Shown here in pieces: positions 6,239-11,760 of a stretch of 13,326 nucleotides of DNA (positions are counted from its first letter, which is position 1; every line of letters begins with the position of its first letter). The notes below the pieces were generated by a model, which ran no database searches, was not told where the DNA came from, and saw only the letters and a program-made list of their open reading frames with translations. The stretch covers positions 1 to 13,326 of the forward strand of contig CANRDR010000031.1 of NCBI GenBank assembly GCA_947629425.1. The letters are read 5' to 3'. The translations under genes and the position numbers were made by a program. This stretch comes from an uncultured Bacilli bacterium. GTDB lineage: Bacteria > Bacillota_I > Bacilli_A > RF39 > UBA660.

Positions 6239-6985
6239 ATGGCATTAAAAAGTACAATAACATTTGGTTTAGTTAATATTCCAGTTAGTTTAAATCCAGT
6301 TATTAAAAATAATGATACTTCATTTAATTACTTACATAAAAAATGTTTAAATAGAATATCTTATTTAAAATATTGTAATCATTGTAAAAAAGAAGTAAAA
6401 AATAATGAATTAATAAAAGGATATGAATATAGTACTGATAAATATGTTACATTTGATGATGAAGACTTTGAAAAATTAAAAACAAATGAAGAAAAATCTT
6501 TAGAAATAATAAGTTTTGTAGATTTAAATGAAGTAGATCCATTATATTATGAAAAAAGCTACTACATAAAAACAGATGGAAAAAATAAAGCTTTTAGTTT
6601 ATTTAAAAAAGCATTAGAAAAGGCTAAAAAAGTAGCAGTAGCAAGAACAGTATTAAGAGATAAAACATATTACGCTATAATAAGATTTAATAAAAGTAAT
6701 TTAATAATGACTACACTATATTATGAAGAAGAAATTAAAGAGATAGAAGAAGTAGTAGAAGAAAAATTTACGGAAAAAGAAATGGATTTAGCATTAAAAT
6801 TAATTAATAGTATGGAAGGTACTTTTAATCCCGATGAATATATAGATGATTATCAAGAAAAAATAAAAGATGCTATAGATAAAAAAATAGATGGAAAAAC
6901 TATTAAAAAAGCAAAAAGTAAAAAAACAATTAGTGTTAAAAATTTAATGGATGCTTTAGAAAAAAGTTTAAAAGAGGCAACATAA
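6239..6985 (+). CDS. ku: Bacterial Ku, DNA end-binding protein of non-homologous end joining
   Basis: Ku forms a homodimeric ring that threads onto double-strand break ends and recruits the ligase. The 248-residue protein starts with the family's typical N-terminus 'MALKSTITFGLVNIPVSL'. It then has 'LHKKCLNRISYLKYCNHCKKEV' (32-53), with the Cys cluster C36/C46/C49 seen in many bacterial Ku proteins, and 'IKGYEYSTDKYVTFDDEDFEKL'. The bridge region 'KKVAVARTVLRDK' and a Lys-rich C-terminal tail follow. The start is fixed by GGTGAT three bases upstream. Its stop overlaps the ligD start (TAATG), which indicates translational coupling. The promoter resembles that of forespore genes, as known for B. 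subtilis ykoV-ykoU, so the pair may protect dormant spores; the window itself contains no unambiguous sporulation gene. Confidence 0.95.
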   Translation: MALKSTITFGLVNIPVSLNPVIKNNDTSFNYLHKKCLNRISYLKYCNHCKKEVKNNELIKGYEYSTDKYVTFDDEDFEKLKTNEEKSLEIISFVDLNEVDPLYYEKSYYIKTDGKNKAFSLFKKALEKAKKVAVARTVLRDKTYYAIIRFNKSNLIMTTLYYEEEIKEIEEVVEEKFTEKEMDLALKLINSMEGTFNPDEYIDDYQEKIKDAIDKKIDGKTIKKAKSKKTISVKNLMDALEKSLKEAT

Positions 6986-7875
6986 TGGATTTATATAATA
7001 AACAGATAAAACCAATGTTATTAATAGAAGAAGATAAAATATTTAATGATTCTAATTATTTATATGAAATAAAATTTGATGGAATAAGAGCATTAATATA
7101 TGTAGATAAAAATAATATAAAAATACAAAATAGAAAAGGGTATGATATGACTAAATTATATCCTGAACTAAATATATTAAAAAATATTGTAGGTAATAAA
7201 AAATGTATATTTGATGGAGAAATAGTAATAATGGATAACGGTGTTCCAAACTTTTCTAAATTACAAGAAAGATCTCATTTAAAAGATATAAAAAAGATAA
7301 AATACTTTGAAGAAAATTATCCAGTTACTTTTGTATGTTTTGATATATTATATGAAAATATTGATTTAACAAATAAAACATTAATAGAAAGAAAAAAGAT
7401 TTTATCTAATTATAAAGATAATGATTATTTTGTTAAAACTAAAACTTTTAATGATGGAATTAAATTATTTGAATCTATAAAAAAATTAGATTTAGAAGGA
7501 GTAGTAGCTAAAAAGAAAAATAGTTTATATATAATAGGTAAAAGAGTAAGAGATTGGATTAAAATAAAAAATATAAAAGATAGTGATTATTATATAGGTG
7601 GTTATTTAGATGATAATAAAAACTATGTTATATCAGTACTTATTGGTGAATATAAAAATAATGAATTTAAATTTGTTAGTAAAGTAACATTAGGTAAGAA
7701 AAAGAATGATTATAAAATAATAAAAAAAGCAAAAGTATGTAAAAATAAATTTATTGATTTTAATGATAATAAATATACTTATATAAATCCAGTACTTAAA
7801 TGTACAGTATCTTATTTAGAAAAAACTAAAAATGGTCATTTAAGACATCCTATTTTTAAATCTATTAAAGAATAA
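6985..7875 (+). CDS. ligD: ATP-dependent DNA ligase, LigD ligase domain only
   Basis: It seals nicks using ATP as the ligation step of Ku-dependent end joining. All nucleotidyltransferase motifs are visible in 296 residues: motif I 'KFDGIR' with nucleophile Lys30, motif III 'FDGEIV' (76-81), IIIa 'FDILY' (119-123), IV 'EGVVAKK' (171-177) and V 'WIKIK' (191-195). The OB-fold starts near 'DYYIGGYL' (201-208). The polymerase/primase and phosphoesterase domains of large LigD proteins are absent, so end processing would need other enzymes. The ATG overlaps the ku stop by one base, so the two form a single operon. No convincing forward-strand terminator follows; the hairpin at 7898-7921 lacks a U tract in this direction. 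Confidence 0.95.
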   Translation: MDLYNKQIKPMLLIEEDKIFNDSNYLYEIKFDGIRALIYVDKNNIKIQNRKGYDMTKLYPELNILKNIVGNKKCIFDGEIVIMDNGVPNFSKLQERSHLKDIKKIKYFEENYPVTFVCFDILYENIDLTNKTLIERKKILSNYKDNDYFVKTKTFNDGIKLFESIKKLDLEGVVAKKKNSLYIIGKRVRDWIKIKNIKDSDYYIGGYLDDNKNYVISVLIGEYKNNEFKFVSKVTLGKKKNDYKIIKKAKVCKNKFIDFNDNKYTYINPVLKCTVSYLEKTKNGHLRHPIFKSIKE

Positions 7876-7892
7876 TTAATAGATTTTTATAA

Positions 7893-7998
7893 TTAAAAAG
7901 ACTAATCATTTGACTAGTCTTGTCTATGCCTACTGGCACCTGTCATAGTATAATACCTTATAGGTATGATACTGTCTAAGCATTTCTGCTCCTGTAAC
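7893..7998 (-). ncRNA. Candidate small RNA with two copies of a structured module
   Basis: Read on the reverse strand, a sigma-A promoter leads into about 106 nt ending in an intrinsic terminator, with no ORF. The predicted fold is a chain of hairpins. Hairpin 1 (7978-7991) is five bp with loop GAAA. Hairpin 2 (7947-7973) is ten bp with one mismatch. Hairpin 3 (7926-7939) is five bp with loop AGTA. The terminator hairpin comes last. Hairpins 1 and 3 are both preceded by ACAG and followed by AGACA, and both close with a G-U pair. Their stems differ by two compensatory exchanges (A-T versus T-A, and A-T versus C-G), which is internal covariation evidence. Each module then continues into a ten-bp hairpin. 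I could not match it to a known RNA family. It ends facing the 3' end of ligD and lies downstream of a MazF-like gene on the same strand. Confidence 0.6.
7895..7921 (-). terminator. Intrinsic terminator of the small RNA
   Basis: On the reverse strand, AAGACTAGTC and GATTAGTCTT form a ten-bp stem with one G-U pair and a 4-nt loop (7908-7911), running directly into five U (7895-7899). Confidence 0.8.
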
Positions 7999-8001
7999 TA
8001 T

Positions 8002-8030
8002 ATACTATACTATTATTTTATTCTAGTCAA
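8002..8030 (-). promoter_or_regulatory. Sigma-A promoter of the small RNA
   Basis: On the reverse strand, TTGACT (8025-8030), a 17-bp spacer and TAGTAT (8002-8007). A start near 7996-7998 places the first ACAG at the 5' end of the transcript. Confidence 0.65.
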
Positions 8031-8060
8031 GTATTTTTTATACATTTTTTTTCTTATCTT

Positions 8061-8114
8061 AATTCTGAGAGTAAATACAACTTTAAAAAATGAATTGCAT
8101 TTACTTTCAGAATT
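8061..8114. repeat. Long imperfect dyad between the MazF-like gene and the small RNA
   Basis: The arms 8061-8080 and 8095-8114 pair at 18 of 20 positions (AATTCTGA, AGTAAAT and CAA blocks) around a 14-nt loop, starting 17 bases past the toxin stop codon. It could terminate or stabilise the toxin mRNA, but no U tract follows on the reverse strand. A T run follows a few bases later on the forward strand (8119-8125). Confidence 0.6.
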
Positions 8115-8131
8115 CACCATTTTTTGTGTTT

Positions 8132-8749
8132 TTATTTAGTGGTATATTCTTTAATGATTTCTTCAGTTATTTCTTTCATTTTTTCTTCAGATAATTTTAA
8201 CTTTTCTATATAGTCATATTTATTAATAGGTTTAATAATAGATAATTTACTAATCGTTTTCATGTGTTCTACAATAGCATAAGAAATAATATTCTCACGT
8301 TTACTATAATATTTTAAACATTTTTTTATTTCTCTTTTTTTGTTTTTATCATTTGTTTTATCATACATTTTTTTTAATTGTTGTATTTCAGTATCAAGTA
8401 TTAAAATATTACCTAAATTGATACATGTTCTATGTTTTTTAGAAGTAATTGGAATAACATGTAGAATAGGATTATATGCTGTATCATTTTTTGAAATTAC
8501 TATTGCAAAGTGATCACCTGAAAATTCACTTCCTACATTAACTCCAAATCTCACTTTTATAATTCTACCTCTATTATATCTTTTAAAATATTTTGGTTTT
8601 GCATTAATTTCATATAATAATGTTTCGCTTTCCTGTAATCTTGAAATTTCAAAATTAGTAAATTTATCTTTTAAATTCATATCAGATATTGTTATGTTAT
8701 TATTATGTGTTTCTAATAATTTGTTATGTTTTAATTCTTTTAACACCAT
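8132..8749 (-). CDS. MazF/PemK-like endoribonuclease toxin, no adjacent antitoxin gene
   Basis: The 205-residue protein has a MazF/PemK core at about 58-175: 'RGRIIKVRFG' (60-69), 'VGSEFSGDHFAIVIS' (72-86, compare 'G..R.A.VIS' of the family), 'LHVIPITSKK' (96-105) and the late strand 'ISYAIVEHMKTISK' (155-168). A charged helical insertion (about 120-150) and helical extensions at both ends (1-56 and 176-205) make it nearly twice the length of a canonical MazF. Enzymes of this fold cut mRNA at short motifs. No antitoxin ORF precedes it: the 458 bases upstream contain no credible gene. The N-terminal extension might serve a regulatory role (inference). The ATG follows GGAAGTGAG (8752-8760). It is the only protein gene on the reverse strand in this half of the window, suggesting an accessory insertion. 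Confidence 0.85.
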   Translation of the reverse strand: MVLKELKHNKLLETHNNNITISDMNLKDKFTNFEISRLQESETLLYEINAKPKYFKRYNRGRIIKVRFGVNVGSEFSGDHFAIVISKNDTAYNPILHVIPITSKKHRTCINLGNILILDTEIQQLKKMYDKTNDKNKKREIKKCLKYYSKRENIISYAIVEHMKTISKLSIIKPINKYDYIEKLKLSEEKMKEITEEIIKEYTTK

Positions 8750-8849
8750 ATCTCACTTCCTTATTTTATATCTCATATTTGTTAGTTTTTAATATGTAAC
8801 TATTAATTATTAAAAAATACATATTGCTAAAAATTTTATTAATTATGGA

Positions 8850-8877
8850 ATTATAATCTCTTTTAATACCAAAGCAA
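8850..8877 (-). promoter_or_regulatory. Probable sigma-A promoter of the MazF-like gene
   Basis: On the reverse strand, TTGCTT (8872-8877), a 16-bp spacer and TATAAT (8850-8855), leaving a leader of about 95 bases. The ATATTGCT/AGCAATAT dyad places one arm over the -35 and the other downstream of the start site, as an operator pair might be. Confidence 0.45.
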
Positions 8878-9092
8878 TATAATTTTTTATTAAAATTCAT
8901 AGTCTTTATACATAAAAAACAATTGTTCGTATTTGTCAAGTCCTTTATTAAAAAAGAAAATGTAAATAAATTAGTATTAGAAAATAAATAAATATAAGAA
9001 ATACAATATTAAAAAAATTAGTATTGTTTTTTAATATCTTATCTTATAAATGTTCAAATGATAGAAAGTGTAATATATGTGAAATAAATTTT

Positions 9093-9131
9093 TATTACGC
9101 AAAAATAAAAATTTTCGACTTTTGCGAAATA
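9093..9131. repeat. Inverted-repeat element, copy 3 of 3
   Basis: TATTACGCA (9093-9101), a 21-nt spacer and TGCGAAATA (9123-9131). The left arm is identical to the other copies, the right arm has one change, and the spacer length is exactly the same although the spacer sequence differs. It lies 77 bases before uvrC. Confidence 0.7.
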
Positions 9132-9162
9132 AAACATAAACATAATTTATTATTGTTTTAAA

Positions 9163-9191
9163 TTCATAAAATTAGTATTATGTGATACAAT
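9163..9191 (+). promoter_or_regulatory. Probable sigma-A promoter of uvrC
   Basis: TTCATA (9163-9168), a 17-bp spacer and TACAAT (9186-9191) with extended -10 TG (9183-9184). The leader is very short, with only a weak GTGAT (9198-9202) as ribosome binding site before the ATG at 9208. Confidence 0.55.
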
Positions 9192-9207
9192 ATAAACGTG
9201 ATTTATT

Positions 9208-10977
9208 ATGTTTAAAGAGGAATTAAATTTAGTACCACATTTGCCTGGTTCTTATCAAATGTACAATAAAGATAATATAGTAATATATGTTGGAAAGGCT
9301 AAAGATTTAAGAAATAGACTTTCTAGTTATTTTAATGGAAAAACAACAGGTAAAACTGCTATTATGGTATCAGAAATAGATCACTTTGAATATATAGTAA
9401 CTAATAATGAATTAGAAGCATTTATATTAGAATTAAACTTAATAAAAAAATATGATCCTAGATATAATATTCTTTTAAAAGATGACAAAAGTTACCCATA
9501 TATAGAATATACAAATAAACCATATCCATCTTTAAAAGTAGTAAGATACTTAAATATAAAAAATCATAAAAATAAAACATTATTTGGCCCATACGTAAAT
9601 GCTTATGCAGCAAGAAGAATAGTTAATTTAATAAATAGATTATATCCATTAAAAAAATGTGATCATATGGAAAAAAATGTATGTCTATATTACCATATTA
9701 AAGAATGTTTAGGTTATTGTGTTAAAAATATAGATAAAGAAAAATTAGATGAAATGGAAAATGATATAATTAAATTCTTAAAAGGTAATGAAGAAGTAAT
9801 AACTAATAAAATAATGGAAAAAATTCGCCTTTATTCTGAACAATTAAACTATGAAGAAGCATTAGAGTTAAAAAAAGAATTAGATTATATTAAAGTAGTT
9901 ATGGAAAAACAAAGAGTAGAATTACATGATAATGTTAATAGAGATATAATTAATTATTATTTTGATAATGGATATTTAAGTATAGAAATATTTTTCTTAA
10001 GAAATGGTAAACTAAGTGGACATGTAAATAAAATAATACCAGTAATGGATGATTATTTAAATGAATTGGAATATTATATAGCATTATATTATAATAAACA
10101 TGAAATACCTAAAGAAATATTAATAAATAATGAAGTTGATTTAAATTTATTAAGTAATGTTGTTAATACTAAATTTGTAACATCAATAAAAGGTAATAAA
10201 AAGAAATTATTAGATATGGCATATAATAATGCTAAAATAAACTTAGAAAATAAATTTGCTATATTAGAAAGTAAAGCACTAAAAACTAAAGGTGCTAATG
10301 ATGAATTATCTAAATTATTAGGTATAAATATATATAGAATAGATGTTTTTGATAACTCTAATATATTTGGTACATTTAACGTATCAGGTATGGTTGTATT
10401 TAAAAATGGGTTACCTTCTAAAAGTGATTATAGAAAATATAAAATTACAGTTGATAAAAATGATGATTATAATACTATGAAAGAAGTTATTTATAGAAGA
10501 TATTATAGATGTTTAGTAGAAAAACATGAACTTCCTGATTTAATAATAGTAGATGGTGGTAAAAGTCAAATACATGCTTGTTTAGATACTTTAAGAGAAT
10601 TAAATTTAAAAATAAAAGTATGTGGTCTAGTTAAAAATGATAAACATAGAACTAATGACTTAATGGATGGAGATACATTATCTATTTATAATATAGATAA
10701 AACTAGCAATTTATTTCATTATTTAACACGTATACAAGATGAAGTACATAGATTTACAATTAATTATCATAGAACAATAAGAAGTAAAGGTTCTATTTCT
10801 AGTGTATTAGATAATATAGAAGGAATTGGTACTAAAAGAAAAAAAGAATTAATTAAAAATTTTGGTAGTGTAAAAAAAATAAGTGAAGCTTCTATAGAAG
10901 AATTATCTAAATACGTTCCATTAAATATAGCAGAAAAATTAAAAGAATATTTAGAAAATTATAAGAAAGATAATTAA
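9208..10977 (+). CDS. uvrC: UvrABC excinuclease subunit C
   Basis: UvrC makes the dual incisions in nucleotide excision repair after damage recognition by UvrA and UvrB. At 589 residues it is full length. The N-terminal GIY-YIG nuclease (about 10-90) reads 'PGSYQMYNKDNIVIYVGKAKDLRNRLSSYF' in place of the common 'PGCY'. Four cysteines follow (C151, C159, C167, C171), the set that binds the Fe-S cluster described for the family. A UvrB-interacting UVR motif lies at about 205-238. The RNase H-like nuclease has D382 in 'VFDNSN', D449 in 'IVDGGKSQ' and H514 in 'DEVHRF'. A C-terminal tandem helix-hairpin-helix ('IEGIGTKRKKELIKNFGS', 537-554, onward) binds DNA. It has no tryptophan at all. No SOS-type operator is apparent upstream. 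Confidence 0.96.
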   Translation: MFKEELNLVPHLPGSYQMYNKDNIVIYVGKAKDLRNRLSSYFNGKTTGKTAIMVSEIDHFEYIVTNNELEAFILELNLIKKYDPRYNILLKDDKSYPYIEYTNKPYPSLKVVRYLNIKNHKNKTLFGPYVNAYAARRIVNLINRLYPLKKCDHMEKNVCLYYHIKECLGYCVKNIDKEKLDEMENDIIKFLKGNEEVITNKIMEKIRLYSEQLNYEEALELKKELDYIKVVMEKQRVELHDNVNRDIINYYFDNGYLSIEIFFLRNGKLSGHVNKIIPVMDDYLNELEYYIALYYNKHEIPKEILINNEVDLNLLSNVVNTKFVTSIKGNKKKLLDMAYNNAKINLENKFAILESKALKTKGANDELSKLLGINIYRIDVFDNSNIFGTFNVSGMVVFKNGLPSKSDYRKYKITVDKNDDYNTMKEVIYRRYYRCLVEKHELPDLIIVDGGKSQIHACLDTLRELNLKIKVCGLVKNDKHRTNDLMDGDTLSIYNIDKTSNLFHYLTRIQDEVHRFTINYHRTIRSKGSISSVLDNIEGIGTKRKKELIKNFGSVKKISEASIEELSKYVPLNIAEKLKEYLENYKKDN

Positions 10978-11001
10978 TATTCTCTAATTTAGTGATATAA
11001 T
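10974..11001 (+). promoter_or_regulatory. Probable promoter of the 208-aa protein gene
   Basis: TTAATA (10974-10979), a 16-bp spacer and TATAAT (10996-11001) with extended -10 TG (10993-10994). The -35 overlaps the uvrC stop codon. A GGGGG tract (11012-11016) serves as ribosome binding site. Confidence 0.5.
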
Positions 11002-11022
11002 AAATTTCGTTGGGGGAATAAT

Positions 11023-11649
11023 ATGATTAGTATAGAAAATGATTTAAGTTTAGAAAAGAATTTTATAATAATACATAACTTAGTGCCTGGTACTAAAAAT
11101 GCTCATGAACAAGCTTTTATTGAATTATTTATTAATGGAGAATTAGTAAAAGATTCATCACTTGCATCTAAATTTATATTATTTCAAAGTCAATTCTTTC
11201 CTAATTATTGGTTTTATAGATATGAAATTTTAAATCCACTTAATACTATAATTTTTGAATACTCTTTTTTTAACTATGAATTATTTAAAAAGACACATAA
11301 TCAAGATTATGATGAAGATATTATAGAAAAAAGTAAATTATTTGGAAATATTGTAATGGAATTTTTAATTAGATATAAAAATTATAGTTTAATAGGTGTA
11401 TCTGGAAATAAAATTATTCTCACATCTAGAAATGATTGTGATAAAGTTTTCTATGATTATTTATATAATGGATATTCTATTCAAAAAATGAGCAAGGTAA
11501 TATATCATTTAAACTTCAAATATGGTTCGTTAGAGGAAGGATATTTTGAAAAATTAGATACTTTACCTACTAAAGATATTGGAATAAACATAGATGAACA
11601 AATTGAAGGTAAAATTCTTCATAAATATTTGCATGTTTTAAATAAGTAA
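11023..11649 (+). CDS. Hypothetical protein (208 aa), unrecognised family
   Basis: The protein is soluble, rich in aromatic residues (Phe and Tyr) and probably mixed alpha/beta, without signal peptide, membrane segment, cysteine cluster or nucleotide-binding motif; its only cysteine is in 'RNDCDKVF'. Segments worth noting are 'FIIIHNLVPGTKNAHEQAFIELFINGELV' near the N-terminus, the aromatic 'SQFFPNYWFYRYEILNPLNTIIFEYSFFNYELF' (about 55-87) and 'YSLIGVSGNKIILTSRNDCDK' (about 126-146). I do not recognise the family and assign no function. It lies 45 bases after uvrC with its own probable promoter, and is followed by an intrinsic terminator before parC. Its base composition matches its neighbours. 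Confidence 0.75.
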   Translation: MISIENDLSLEKNFIIIHNLVPGTKNAHEQAFIELFINGELVKDSSLASKFILFQSQFFPNYWFYRYEILNPLNTIIFEYSFFNYELFKKTHNQDYDEDIIEKSKLFGNIVMEFLIRYKNYSLIGVSGNKIILTSRNDCDKVFYDYLYNGYSIQKMSKVIYHLNFKYGSLEEGYFEKLDTLPTKDIGINIDEQIEGKILHKYLHVLNK

Positions 11650-11687
11650 TTTAAGATTATAAATTGCATTTTATATAGTTAATACGT

Positions 11688-11710
11688 TTGACATAAATAT
11701 GTCAATTTTT
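11688..11710 (+). terminator. Intrinsic terminator after the 208-aa protein gene
   Basis: TTGACAT (11688-11694) pairs with ATGTCAA (11699-11705) around a 4-nt loop, followed by TTTTT (11706-11710). Confidence 0.75.
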
Positions 11711-11731
11711 CTTTTGTTAAGAAAGTTTTTT

Positions 11732-11750
11732 TGATATACTAAATATTAGG
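11732..11750 (+). promoter_or_regulatory. Extended -10 promoter and ribosome binding site of parC
   Basis: TGATATACT (11732-11740) is an extended -10 (TATACT at 11735-11740). The -35 is weak: TTTTGT at 17 bp or TTGTTA at 15 bp. AGG (11748-11750) lies ten bases before the ATG. Confidence 0.4.
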
Positions 11751-11760
11751 ATGTGTGAAT

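Larger units (their letters stand above)
8750..9207. other. Gene-free 458-bp intergenic region
   Basis: No credible ORF is visible on either strand. The region holds the reverse promoter of the MazF-like gene, an 8-bp dyad ATATTGCT/AGCAATAT (8821-8828 and 8873-8880) around that promoter, and an all-AT hairpin ATATTAAAAAA/TTTTTTAATAT (9006-9016 and 9027-9037). It also holds three copies of AAATTAGTATT, the third inverted-repeat element and the uvrC promoter. Confidence 0.6.

Noticed and set aside
7893..7998. NiCo or another metal riboswitch
   Set aside because: The repeated ACAG linkers and hairpin chain brought it to mind, but I cannot reproduce the family consensus, and no gene lies downstream on the same strand.
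7893..8749. A classic type III (ToxIN) toxin-antitoxin system
   Set aside because: The RNA lies after rather than before the toxin gene, has its own promoter, and the protein matches MazF/PemK rather than ToxN/AbiQ.
9006..9037. An intrinsic terminator at the all-AT hairpin
   Set aside because: The stem has no G-C pairs and no gene clearly ends there; in such AT-rich DNA it may be chance.
4569..9131. A CRISPR array formed by the TATTACGCA repeats
   Set aside because: The copies are hundreds to thousands of bases apart, surround genes, and there are no regular spacers or cas genes.
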